Positions 1 through 8,139 are shown, counted from the first letter of the stretch. The stretch: DNA of 22,850 bases from DASVRZ01 sp038228695 (GCA_038228695.1 JBBRPA010000053.1:1-22850); one strand, 5' to 3'. The notes: generated by a model not told the origin, from the sequence alone. Made by a program: numbers and translations.

Positions 1-1
1 C

Positions 2-100
2 TACCGGGACTTGTGGAGGTGGATCGACGATCCTTGGTCACACCCACCTAACCCGGTCGATTCAAACCAGATGGAACTCATCTTGGACAGCAGCCGATGA
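2..100 (+). other. Open frame entering from the left edge, possible C-terminal tail of an unknown protein
   Basis: The frame starting at base 2 stays open for 32 codons and ends in TGA at 98-100. Its translation is rich in Trp, Asp and Pro (it begins YRDLWRWIDDPW) and could be the end of a gene lying mostly outside the window. I do not recognise a family. It ends just before a G-poor stretch and a surface-protein fragment, so a transposase or other mobile-gene tail is one possibility. It is too short to decide from the sequence. Confidence 0.2.
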
Positions 101-738
101 ACTCAACTAACCAACACCCCCCAACCGGAACTCCAAAAAACAGGCAAAATACCTCACCACCCCCTCAAAAACTGACTCAACCATCCGCTCTCAATTTATT
201 TTGGACAGCAATGATCGTAACCGTGACGCCCGCCACGCCGGTGACTCTCAACGTCGGCGCCAATCCGATCGCGATTCTCGTGATCGCACAAGACGGCACG
301 CCGAAGACCTACACCGTGACTGTGACGCGCAACTCTGTCTTCCAAGACTGGGCCGCCGCCAACAACGTCGGTAGTGATCCGAATACACTCGGAGCGAACG
401 GCCTGAAGAACTTGCTCAACTACGCTTTCGGCATGGACCCAAACAGTAAATCGACCGCCGCGCTGGCTTACACGGGAGGCGTCCTCACCGCCACCGGCCA
501 GCCAGTCACGCAGCTCAACGGCGGAACCCCCTTTGCGTTGTTCGTGCGGCGCAAAGACTACCTGAGTGGCGGCCTGACCTATACTGTGGAGTTTAGCAAA
601 GACCTGATCGTATGGCAGCCCAACGGCGTCACGCCCACCCCTCTAGCCCAAAACGCCACCTACGAGATTGTCAGCCTACCGTTCCCCGCGACCTTTACGG
701 ACAAGGGATTCTTCCAGGTGATCGTGTCGCTGCCGTGA
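97..738 (+). CDS. C-terminal fragment of a secreted surface protein (cadherin-like beta-sandwich end plus C-terminal region)
   Basis: Homology-like content begins only around base 211 (Met39 of the 213-residue frame). From there it reads like the end of a cadherin-like beta-sandwich domain (LNVGANPIAILV, then DGTPKTYTVTVTR). This is followed by a W..AN.V.SDPN..GANGLKNLLNYAFGMDP stretch and a beta-rich tail (YTVEFSKDLIVWQP), typical of the C-termini of large secreted Verrucomicrobiota proteins. The first 38 residues are Pro, Thr, Asn and Gln rich and look like translated noncoding sequence. There is no signal peptide and no ribosome binding site before the ATG at 97 or the ATG at 211. The likely reading is a 5'-truncated remnant of a much longer gene, so its product is probably not made or not exported. 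Coding in this frame is well supported; function is not. Confidence 0.6.
   Translation: MNSTNQHPPTGTPKNRQNTSPPPQKLTQPSALNLFWTAMIVTVTPATPVTLNVGANPIAILVIAQDGTPKTYTVTVTRNSVFQDWAAANNVGSDPNTLGANGLKNLLNYAFGMDPNSKSTAALAYTGGVLTATGQPVTQLNGGTPFALFVRRKDYLSGGLTYTVEFSKDLIVWQPNGVTPTPLAQNATYEIVSLPFPATFTDKGFFQVIVSLP
101..210. other. G-poor junction segment with a 10-bp direct repeat
   Basis: The plus strand from 101 to 200 has only 6 G in 100 bases, in contrast to the coding sequence on either side. The 10-mer TTGGACAGCA occurs at 83-92 and again at 201-210, directly before the point where the surface-protein homology starts. This looks like a recombination or insertion scar at the 5' end of the truncated gene, but no complete element end can be shown. 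Confidence 0.35.
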
Positions 739-895
739 ATGTAAGTGATGCGTTCGGTTTTACATCACAGCGCACTCCGTCCACCCCCGTCCCTGCCCCT
801 GCACTTGGGCGTCGTTGGCTGGCTCCGCCCAGCGGACTGGATGCTTTTCTATTTCGGAGCGAAGACCTGAGCGGTCTGTTGAAGAGAGGTCGCCT

Positions 896-1900
896 TTACG
901 AATTCAGCGCGATGCGTTTGTCGAGGACGCTGTAAAGGACATCGACGAGGAGATTCATAAGAACCAGCAGGGCGCAGTAAACGATGGTGACGCCGCCCAG
1001 CAGGAAGGCGTCGCTGTTGAGGATCGAATTGACGAAGAAACGCCCAGAGCCGGGAATGTTGTAGATCGTTTCGACGACGATGGAGCCGGTCAGAAGATTC
1101 GCGGTGAGCGGACCGAGAAAGGAAACAACGGGCAGAATGGCGATTTGCAGAGCGTGTTTCCAGACGACTTCGATCTCGCTCAGTCCCTTGGCCCGTGCCG
1201 TGCGGATGTAATCCTGGGAGAGCACTTCCAACATGGATCCGCGCATCAATCGGGCGATGTAGGCGGCGTAGGGGAGGGCGAGGGTGACGACGGGAAGAAC
1301 CCAGGATTGCCAACCCGACCAACCGCCGACGGGGAGGAGTTGGAACCAGAAGCAAAAGATGAGAATGAGAACGGGCCCCGTGACGAACGACGGGAGCGAG
1401 ATGGCGACGAGAGCGACAAACATGGCCGCGCCATCGGCAAACTGGTGCTGGCGCATGGCGGCGAAGGCCCCGAGCGAGACCCCGGCGACGGCGGCCACAA
1501 TGAGCGAGAGGCTTCCGAGAACGGCGGAAACGGGGAGCGACTGGGCGAGGATTTCGTTGACGGTGCGGTTGCGGTATTTGAGGGAGAGACGGAAGTCACC
1601 CCGGACGACATCAGCCAGGTAGTCTCCCAGTTGTTGGCCGAGCGAGCCTACGTAGCCCCACGTGTTTTGCGTTTGCGCGTTAAAGCCGAGGTGCCGAGCT
1701 TGATTCTGCGCCCAGGCGCGACCGTCCGCGCCATCGAGTTTGTATTTCCGAAGGAGCGCTTCCTCGACTGCCTTCGGAATTTTTTTCTCCTTGTCGAACG
1801 GGCCACCAGGCTTGATCCGGATGAGGAAAAAGGTGACCGTTATCACGCAGAAAAGCACCGGAACCAGCAGGAGGATTCGGCGAAGGACAAAGGCGAACAT
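896..1900 (-). CDS. ABC transporter permease, OppB/DppB family (peptide or nickel type uptake)
   Basis: This is an inner-membrane permease of the binding-protein-dependent transport family that imports oligopeptides, dipeptides or related solutes. The chosen start, the ATG at 1900, gives 334 residues beginning MFAFVLRRILLLVPVLF, the usual first helix of the family. A TTG start at 2008 would add 36 residues that do not look like family sequence. After the long periplasmic loop (GDFRLSLKYRNRTVNEIL), several hydrophobic helices follow. The cytoplasmic EAA loop is at about residues 233-255 (ARAKGLSEIEVVWKHALQI), followed by the conserved ETIYNIPGSG segment. Normally oppB is followed by oppC and ATPase genes. 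Here the downstream side (739-895) is empty and then meets the surface-protein remnant, so the gene stands alone. The substrate cannot be told. Confidence 0.9.
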   Translation of the reverse strand: MFAFVLRRILLLVPVLFCVITVTFFLIRIKPGGPFDKEKKIPKAVEEALLRKYKLDGADGRAWAQNQARHLGFNAQTQNTWGYVGSLGQQLGDYLADVVRGDFRLSLKYRNRTVNEILAQSLPVSAVLGSLSLIVAAVAGVSLGAFAAMRQHQFADGAAMFVALVAISLPSFVTGPVLILIFCFWFQLLPVGGWSGWQSWVLPVVTLALPYAAYIARLMRGSMLEVLSQDYIRTARAKGLSEIEVVWKHALQIAILPVVSFLGPLTANLLTGSIVVETIYNIPGSGRFFVNSILNSDAFLLGGVTIVYCALLVLMNLLVDVLYSVLDKRIALNS

Positions 1901-1989
1901 GGAGCGAAACGAGGATTGGACGGGCAGAGGTGATTTGTCAGCAATAAAAATAGTGTGAATCCGCCGGAGGCCGAGAGTCGAACCGTCGG

Positions 1990-2018
1990 TTGTCAGAACC
2001 TTCCTCAACCTGTATAGA
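1990..2018 (+). promoter_or_regulatory. Sigma70-like promoter for the PAS protein gene
   Basis: TTGTCA at 1990-1995 (5 of 6 to TTGACA) is followed after exactly 17 bases by TATAGA at 2013-2018 (4 of 6 to TATAAT). Transcription would start near 2025, about 13 bases before the ATG at 2038. This supports the 2038 start over the upstream in-frame TTG at 1990, which is part of the -35 box. Confidence 0.45.
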
Positions 2019-2037
2019 GATAAGCCACTTAACCCTT

Positions 2038-2523
2038 ATGAAAGATCCAACCCAAGCTTTGATTCAGAAGCTCAACCAAATGAATCTCTCCGAATTTTCT
2101 CCAGCCGAGATCGTGCCACCACCCACTTCGGTAGCAGATCGCCTGTTCGATCAAGTATTTCCTCCGACGAAGGTAGACTTGTTTCTCCACACCATTCCCA
2201 ATGCAAACGCCGAGGCCCTAGTAGTGTCCGATTCTTCCGGCTACATCGAATGGGTCAGCCCAGCATTCTCGAGGATGTGCGGTTATACCCTCGCAGAACT
2301 CCGGGGTCAGAAGGCCGGCAAAATGTTGCAAGGCGCTGAGACCGATCCTCAATCGGTGGAAACTCTTCGGTCTGGGGTGCGCGATCAGCGTTACGTTGAA
2401 ACCGAGATCGTCAATTATCACAAATCGGGCGGTCGTTACGAGGTCAACATTGGTTTGTGGCCGTTACTCAATGACGGTGGCGAGTGTCACGGATTTGTGG
2501 CGGTCGAGCACCAGCTTAAATAA
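2038..2523 (+). CDS. Stand-alone PAS-domain protein
   Basis: This is a 161-residue soluble protein. Residues from about 1 to 50 form a polar N-terminal segment with FPPTKVDLFLHTIPNA near its end. From there on is one PAS (S-box) domain: ALVVSDSSGYIEWVSPAF, the CGYTLAELRGQ loop, MLQGAETDP at about 96-104, then YHKSGGRYEVNIGLWPLL. The segment resembles the GxNCRFLQG core of LOV photosensors, but the adduct-forming Cys position is Gly94, so LOV photochemistry is not expected. There is no histidine kinase, GGDEF or HTH output domain, so it must act by binding a partner or it is a sensor fragment. The start is supported by the promoter ending at 2018. The gene ends 78 bases before ileS; the ligand is unknown. 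Confidence 0.8.
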   Translation: MKDPTQALIQKLNQMNLSEFSPAEIVPPPTSVADRLFDQVFPPTKVDLFLHTIPNANAEALVVSDSSGYIEWVSPAFSRMCGYTLAELRGQKAGKMLQGAETDPQSVETLRSGVRDQRYVETEIVNYHKSGGRYEVNIGLWPLLNDGGECHGFVAVEHQLK

Positions 2524-2551
2524 GTAGCGTAAGAAGACATCGCCATTCCTA

Positions 2552-2575
2552 CATCCCGCTTGGCAAGGCGGGATG
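2552..2575 (+). terminator. Perfect 8-bp inverted repeat between the PAS gene and ileS
   Basis: CATCCCGC at 2552-2559 and GCGGGATG at 2568-2575 are exact complements separated by an 8-base loop. The following bases carry no T run, so it is a poor intrinsic terminator. It may act as a transcript end for the PAS gene, as a leader structure for ileS, or be a REP-like palindrome. It overlaps the spurious upstream TTG of the ileS frame. Confidence 0.3.
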
Positions 2576-2601
2576 GCCATTGTAGTTTCAGCGCCTTTTC
2601 G

Positions 2602-5286
2602 ATGAACTACAAAGATACCCTGAATCTGCCCAAAACCGACTTTCCGATGAAAGCGGGCCTGACCACGCGCGAGCCAGAAATGCTTGCGCAATGGGAGGCG
2701 GCCGATCTCTACGGACAGATCCAGAATGCGCGGAAAGACGCGCCGCTTTTCGTGCTGCACGACGGTCCGCCGTTTGCCAACGGTGATGTTCACATGGGCA
2801 CTGCGATGAACAAAATCCTCAAGGATTTCATCGTAAAATCGAAAACCATGAAGGGCTTTCGGGCTCCCTACATACCGGGTTGGGATTGTCACGGTCTGCC
2901 CATCGAGTTCAAGGTGGTCAAGGAATCTCGCGGTCTCGCACCGGTGGAAATTCGAAAAAAATCGGAGGAATACGCCCGCAAATTCATCGACATCCAGCGC
3001 GGCCAATTCAAACGTCTCGGCATCCTAGGCGACTGGGAACATCCGTATCTTACGCTTGATCCGGCCTATGAGGCGGACATTATTCGGTCCTTTGCGGTCT
3101 TTGTGGAAAAGGGATTGGTTTATCAGGCAAAAAAACCGGTTCTCTGGAGCACTGGCGCGCAGACGGCTTTGGCCGAAGCCGAGGTGGAATACCTCGATCG
3201 CACCGATCCGGCGATTTATGTGAAGTTTCCGATCGTCACAGGCGATCTTGCAGGAAAGGCCAGCATGGTCATCTGGACCACGACTCCATGGACCCTCCCT
3301 GCCAACGTCGCCATCGCCGTCCATGCCCGCCAGGAATACGTCGTTTCTGAGACCGAAGCGGGCGACAAACTCATCGTCGCACGTCCTCTGTTGGAGCTTT
3401 TTCAGAAAGAAACCGGCGTCACTTTCGTTCGCGAAATCACCACCATCTCTGGTGAAGACCTCGCTGGACTTGAAGCGCAACATCCCTTTCTCGAACGCAC
3501 TTCGAAAATCATCACCGCTGACTTCGTAACCGTCGAAACGGGCACTGGCCAAGTCCACATTGCGCCCGGCCACGGAGCGGACGATTACCTCGCCGGCAAA
3601 CAACACAACCTCCCGATTCTATCTCCAGTCGATGATCGCGGACATCTCACCGAGGACGCCGGCGTTCCTGCGCTCACTGGCAAATATGTCTTCGCCGCCA
3701 ATCCTATCGTCATCGAGATTCTTCGCGAAAAGGGTGCGCTCGTTGCCGAGCAAAAATACGAGCACAGCTATCCTCATTGCTGGCGCTCGAAAACGCCGAT
3801 CGTCTTCCGCGCGGTGGAGCAATTTTTTATTCGGATCGACGCATTCCGAGCGGAGGCTTTGGCTGCGATCGACACCGTGCAATGGATTCCCGCCTGGGGT
3901 CGCAACCGCATCGCGGGCACCGTCGAAGCGCGTCCCGACTGGTGTATTTCGCGCCAACGCACTTGGGGAGTGCCCCTGCCGGTTTTTTATGAAGAAAACG
4001 GCGCGCCACTCCTCGACGGAACCATTGTTCGTAAAGTCGCTGATCTGGTTGAAAAACACGGCAGTAATCTGTGGTTCGACAAGTCCGACGCCGAATGGGC
4101 CGAAATGCTCGGTTTAGCCGCTGGCATTACGCGCCGCAATGACACGCTCGACGTCTGGCTCGACTCCGGCACGAGCCATCAGGCTGTGCTCAAGCGCCGC
4201 CCCGAACTCGCTTTTCCCGCTGATGTCTATATCGAGGGCACCGATCAACACCGCGGCTGGTTCCAATCGTCGCTCCTCACCTCCGTCGCGATTGAGGGCG
4301 TGGCTCCTTATAAAACCGTCGCCACCAACGGCTTCGTTGTCGATACCGACGGCAAAAAAATCTCCAAATCCGCCGACTACAAAAAACCGATGCACGCCCA
4401 GCATTTCGTCGAGAAATACGGCGCCGACATCGTCCGCCTCTGGGTTAGCAGCGTGAATTACTCCGACGAAGTCCCGTTCGGTGAGGAAATTTTCACTCGG
4501 GTCGGCGACACCTACCGCCGCATTCGCAACACCCTGCGGATTCTGCTCGCCAATCTTTCCGATTTTGAGCCCGCCAAACACACTCGCACGGCCAACGACC
4601 TCACCTTTGTTGATCGTTGGGCGCTGAGCCGGCTTGGCCACGTTGTCGCCGAATGCCGCGCGGGCTACGACGCCTACGATTTCCGCATGGTTTATCACAG
4701 TCTGAACCAGTTTTGCGCGGTCGATCTAAGCAGTCTCTACATCGACATCACGAAGGATCGCGTTTACTGCGACGCCACCGATTCGGCCCGTCGGCGCAGC
4801 ACCCAGACGGTGATGCACCTCATCTTCGACGCCCTCTGCCGCCTCCTTGCCCCGATTCTTGCCTACACCGCCGAGGAGGCTTGGGGTCACGCCGGACACG
4901 CCGACTCGGTTCATCTCGCCACGCTCCCCGAGCGCGCGGAGCACCCGATCGATTCCGTGGTGGAAGCCGAGGCGGAAAAAATCATGCATCTCCGTTCCCT
5001 CGTTGCCCAAGGCATCGAAGCGCAACGGCAGGAAAAAATCATCGGCAACGCTCTCGAAGCCCGCGTCGCTTTAACCCTGCCTGCGGCTGATTTGCCCGGC
5101 ATCTGCCATGACGAAATCGAGGAATTCCTCATTCTCAGCGATCTCAATTTAATCGCCGGAGAGAAAAACCTCGATGTTACGCGCACGGATCACGCCCGCT
5201 GCGAGCGTTGCTGGCGACACCGTCCGAGTGTTGGACAGAACGCCACCCACCCAGAGCTCTGCGATCGCTGCGCAGACGTGGTGTAA
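2602..5286 (+). CDS. ileS: Isoleucine--tRNA ligase
   Basis: This class I aminoacyl-tRNA synthetase charges tRNA-Ile in the cytoplasm. The ATG at 2602 gives 894 residues starting MNYKDTLNLPKTDFPMKAGL, the normal beginning of the family; the upstream TTG at 2560 adds 14 residues that lie over a hairpin. The HIGH signature appears as HMGT at residues 64-67 within PPFANGDVHMGTAMNKILKD. The KMSKS loop is KISKS at 586-590. The editing (CP1) domain lies between, with the threonine-rich IWTTTPWTLPANVA segment. The C-terminus has the zinc-knuckle pattern CxxC...CxxC (Cys867, Cys870, Cys887, Cys890). No residue needed for catalysis appears missing. In many bacteria lspA follows ileS, but here a secreted dehydrogenase does. 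Identification is very secure. Confidence 0.98.
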   Translation: MNYKDTLNLPKTDFPMKAGLTTREPEMLAQWEAADLYGQIQNARKDAPLFVLHDGPPFANGDVHMGTAMNKILKDFIVKSKTMKGFRAPYIPGWDCHGLPIEFKVVKESRGLAPVEIRKKSEEYARKFIDIQRGQFKRLGILGDWEHPYLTLDPAYEADIIRSFAVFVEKGLVYQAKKPVLWSTGAQTALAEAEVEYLDRTDPAIYVKFPIVTGDLAGKASMVIWTTTPWTLPANVAIAVHARQEYVVSETEAGDKLIVARPLLELFQKETGVTFVREITTISGEDLAGLEAQHPFLERTSKIITADFVTVETGTGQVHIAPGHGADDYLAGKQHNLPILSPVDDRGHLTEDAGVPALTGKYVFAANPIVIEILREKGALVAEQKYEHSYPHCWRSKTPIVFRAVEQFFIRIDAFRAEALAAIDTVQWIPAWGRNRIAGTVEARPDWCISRQRTWGVPLPVFYEENGAPLLDGTIVRKVADLVEKHGSNLWFDKSDAEWAEMLGLAAGITRRNDTLDVWLDSGTSHQAVLKRRPELAFPADVYIEGTDQHRGWFQSSLLTSVAIEGVAPYKTVATNGFVVDTDGKKISKSADYKKPMHAQHFVEKYGADIVRLWVSSVNYSDEVPFGEEIFTRVGDTYRRIRNTLRILLANLSDFEPAKHTRTANDLTFVDRWALSRLGHVVAECRAGYDAYDFRMVYHSLNQFCAVDLSSLYIDITKDRVYCDATDSARRRSTQTVMHLIFDALCRLLAPILAYTAEEAWGHAGHADSVHLATLPERAEHPIDSVVEAEAEKIMHLRSLVAQGIEAQRQEKIIGNALEARVALTLPAADLPGICHDEIEEFLILSDLNLIAGEKNLDVTRTDHARCERCWRHRPSVGQNATHPELCDRCADVV

Positions 5287-5314
5287 ATTTTCTCGCCGAA
5301 ACGAAATTCGCGGT

Positions 5315-5350
5315 TGTGCGCAGCAAAATTCGCACGATTTTTGCTGCACA
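5315..5350 (+). promoter_or_regulatory. 12-bp inverted repeat just upstream of the dehydrogenase start
   Basis: TGTGC (5315-5319) and AGCAAAA (5322-5328) pair with TTTTGCT (5339-5345) and GCACA (5346-5350), leaving a 2-base bulge and a 10-base loop. The hairpin starts 29 bases after the ileS stop and ends 8 bases before the ATG at 5359. It could terminate ileS transcription or mask the ribosome entry site of the next gene. No T tract follows the stem. Confidence 0.4.
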
Positions 5351-5358
5351 AGTTCTTC

Positions 5359-7878
5359 ATGATTGTTCGGTTGCTTACGATTGGCTGGTTGCTGGCCGGT
5401 GTTGTTTTTGCCGGGCCAGTCGTGCGCCGCGATGTCGTGACCATTAACCCGCGTGGAGTGGTCCGCGTGCCGGTGCTGAAAAACGACACCCCCGGCCTCG
5501 CCCCGGGCTCGATCCGAATCGCCAGCCAACCTAAATTTGGCACGGTCGCAGTCAATCCCGACGGCACGATTGTTTACCGAAACACCAAGGGCAACCCCGC
5601 TTTCGACACGTTTCGTTACCGGATCAACGGACGCCCGCTTGAGGCTGCGGTCGGCATTCGCTTCTCGAGGAGTCTCCGGCTTCCGCCCGTTCCGACCAAC
5701 GTCCCGCTCACTCCGCCAAATGGTGATTTCTCCCTACCTGATGCCTTCTCTGCCGCCTTCAACCAACCGGTCGCACTCGCGACCCCTCCAGGCGACGACC
5801 GCCGTTTATTCGTCGTGGAGAAAGGCGGTCTCATTCGCTTGATCAGCGACGTGACCAACGCCAACGCCGTGCCGGTCACTTTTCTCGACCTAGCCAAAGT
5901 GCTCCGCGATCGCGGCGAACTGCTTTTAAGCGATGGCGAGCAGGGGTTCCTCGGCCTCGCATTTCATCCGCAATATGCTAACAACGGCTACTTCTACGTC
6001 TTTTATTGTGCGACAAAAAACGGCACGTCCACCAATCGGGTCGCTCGCTTCGAGGTCTCCGCTAACAATTCCGCAAAAGCTGATCCAGCGAGCGAACTGA
6101 TTCTGCTCAGCCAAATCGATGAGGCTTCTAACCACAACGGTGGTTGCCTGCAATTTGGCGCGGACGGTTACCTCTACATTTCCCTTGGGGACGAGGGTGG
6201 AGGCAACGACAGCTACAACAATAGCCAACGGATCGATAAAGATTTCTTCTCCGGCATCCTTCGCATCGATGTCGATAAAAAATCCGGGAGCGTTGCCCCC
6301 AATCCGCATTCGTCCATTCCGCTCGACAACGGCGTGGCCCGTTTTGCCATTCCCGCCGACAACCCATTTCTTGGCCGCACGTCCTTCAACGGCGCGAGTT
6401 TCGCCGCCAATAAACTGCGCTTCGAATTTTGGGCAGTGGGTCTGCGCAACCCGTGGCGCTTTTCCTTCGACAGCGCCACAGGCGATCTCTGGTGCGGTGA
6501 CGTCGGCCAAAACGCTTGGGAGGAAATTGATCTAGTCACTGCCGGCGGCAACTACGGCTGGGCCTACCGGGAGGGAAATCATCCCGGACCGAAGACACCT
6601 CCCGCCGGGTTCACCTCGATCAGCCCGGTGGTCGACTACGGCCACGGCTCCGGTCCCTTTCAAGGTGACTCCGTTACCGGCGGAGTGGTCTATCGCGGCG
6701 ATCGTTTCGCCGATCTTTCTGGAGCCTATGTCTATGCGGATTTTTCCACCGGTAATGTCTGGGCGCTCAATCGCACCCCGTCCGGTCCTAGCGTTCGCCG
6801 TCTCCTTGCTCAATCCGGACTCGCCGCCTTTGGTATCGATCCTTCCAACCGCGACATTTTAGCCTGCAATCTCTACCAAGGAAAAATCAAGCGCCTCATC
6901 CAGTCGCCGCCGAATGATAGTCGACTCCCAAAAAATCTGACTGCGACCGGTATTTTCGCCAATTTGAAATTCCTCAAGCCGAATCCCGGCTTTGTCGCTT
7001 ACACGCCGAACGTTCCGTTTTGGAGCGATTACGCGATCAAGCGGCGCTGGTTTTCCATTCCCGACGGTAGCACGATCGAATGGAATCTGGATGGCTCCTG
7101 GATCGCGCCGACCGGAACCATTTGGGTGAAACATTTCGACCTCGAATCCGTCCGCGGCAATCCCGCCACGGCGCGCCGAGTCGAGACGCGGATTCTCGTC
7201 CGCAACGACACAGGCGTTTACGGCCTGACCTATCTCTGGAACGCCGCTCAGACCGAGGCCTTTCTCGTCGGCGAAGCTGGAGCCGATGTTAACATTCCTG
7301 TGACCGTCAACGGCATCACCCAAAACCAAGTCTGGCATTATCCCAGCCGCGCAGAATGCAATACCTGCCACAACGGCCCGGCGGGCTATTCACTCTCCTT
7401 CAACACCCGGCAGATCAACCGCGACTCCGGGCTCAATCAATTTGCCGGAAACCAGATCGAACTCTTGAAGACCTACGGCTATTTCTCCGGTCCCGTGCCT
7501 GCCGCAGTTGACCTCCCCAAGCATTCCTCGCTGGAAGATGACCAACTCAATCTCGAGGACCGTGTCCGCTCCTATCTCGCGGTGAATTGTGCCTACTGTC
7601 ATCAGGATGGTGGAACCGCCGCGGCTACTTGGGATGCTAGACCAGAGCTAACTCTCAATGAAACTGGCCTAATCAACGGCGCCCTACTCGACAACGGCGG
7701 CGATCTCGCGAATCGGCTCGTGGTGCCGGGCGACCTGACGCATTCCGGCATTTTGCAGCGCATCCAAGGCACCGGCGGTTTTTCCCGAATGCCGCCCCTA
7801 GCGACTAACCAGATCGATCCAAAGGCGGTCCAACTCGTGACCGACTGGATTCAAAACTATCTCCCGTCGCATCCGTAA
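5359..7878 (+). CDS. Secreted glucose/sorbosone dehydrogenase-like protein fused to a di-heme cytochrome c domain
   Basis: The product is an exported oxidoreductase of 839 residues. The ATG at 5359 gives a clean signal peptide (MIVRLLTIGWLLAGVVFAG). Residues from about 22 to 90 form a small beta domain of the VCBS/cadherin-like style (PVLKNDTPGLAPGS...DGTIVYRN). From about 134 to 515 is a beta-propeller of the soluble PQQ glucose/aldose dehydrogenase family: RRLFVVEKGG, GFLGLAFHPQ, His259 in NHNGG followed by DGYLYISLGDEGG, GLRNPWRF and GGNYGWAYREG. From about 530 to the end is the SO2930/HNE_0200-type cytochrome region (NVPFWSDYAIKRRW, TYLWNAAQTEAFLV). It has two heme-binding CxxCH motifs, CNTCH at 667 and CAYCH at 744, and a MPPLATN segment that may hold an axial Met. 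Electrons from sugar or alcohol oxidation could pass internally to heme. Cofactor and substrate are inferred from families only. Confidence 0.88.
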   Translation: MIVRLLTIGWLLAGVVFAGPVVRRDVVTINPRGVVRVPVLKNDTPGLAPGSIRIASQPKFGTVAVNPDGTIVYRNTKGNPAFDTFRYRINGRPLEAAVGIRFSRSLRLPPVPTNVPLTPPNGDFSLPDAFSAAFNQPVALATPPGDDRRLFVVEKGGLIRLISDVTNANAVPVTFLDLAKVLRDRGELLLSDGEQGFLGLAFHPQYANNGYFYVFYCATKNGTSTNRVARFEVSANNSAKADPASELILLSQIDEASNHNGGCLQFGADGYLYISLGDEGGGNDSYNNSQRIDKDFFSGILRIDVDKKSGSVAPNPHSSIPLDNGVARFAIPADNPFLGRTSFNGASFAANKLRFEFWAVGLRNPWRFSFDSATGDLWCGDVGQNAWEEIDLVTAGGNYGWAYREGNHPGPKTPPAGFTSISPVVDYGHGSGPFQGDSVTGGVVYRGDRFADLSGAYVYADFSTGNVWALNRTPSGPSVRRLLAQSGLAAFGIDPSNRDILACNLYQGKIKRLIQSPPNDSRLPKNLTATGIFANLKFLKPNPGFVAYTPNVPFWSDYAIKRRWFSIPDGSTIEWNLDGSWIAPTGTIWVKHFDLESVRGNPATARRVETRILVRNDTGVYGLTYLWNAAQTEAFLVGEAGADVNIPVTVNGITQNQVWHYPSRAECNTCHNGPAGYSLSFNTRQINRDSGLNQFAGNQIELLKTYGYFSGPVPAAVDLPKHSSLEDDQLNLEDRVRSYLAVNCAYCHQDGGTAAATWDARPELTLNETGLINGALLDNGGDLANRLVVPGDLTHSGILQRIQGTGGFSRMPPLATNQIDPKAVQLVTDWIQNYLPSHP

Positions 7879-7934
7879 GGGAACGAGAGGCTTTGCCTGA
7901 GCTTTCCTCCCGCAGGGTGCGCCAAAAAAGTCCA

Positions 7935-7997
7935 GACCCATAGGGTCATCATCTTTATAGCAGAGGATGTTTTAAGGAAAATCAGGTCCATAGGACC
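7935..7997. repeat. Pair of REP-like 13-bp palindromes
   Basis: GACCCATAGGGTC (7935-7947) and GGTCCATAGGACC (7985-7997) are two odd palindromes sharing the CCATAGG core and spaced 50 bases start to start. The first is followed by ATCATCTTTATAG and the second by GGCATCTGTCAG. Short palindromes around a CCATAGG-like core placed in spacers are the usual look of REP sequences mobilised by RAYT transposases. No transposase is in the window. Confidence 0.5.
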
Positions 7998-8139
7998 GGC
8001 ATCTGTCAGACATTGCTGGCGTCTTCGATGTCACACCCAAGGCTCTTAGGTTTTGTGGCTTGGATTTTCTATAAATATTAGGCTCCCTAGAGCTAGTTCG
8101 CCGACAATCTCAATTCGTCATCCGTAAATTTCAGACTTT

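Noticed and set aside
815..1933. Long plus-strand open frame of 372 codons rich in Asp, Glu, Gly and Arg
   Set aside because: It is the antisense shadow of the OppB-type permease, whose helices and EAA loop are clear on the other strand.
1961..1990. tRNA 3'-end-like sequence on the minus strand (GGTTCGACTC followed by CCTCCGGCGG)
   Set aside because: The T-loop motif is there, but the T stem fails at three of five pairs, there is no matching 5' acceptor strand upstream and no CCA. Even as an attachment-site remnant there is no second copy in the window.
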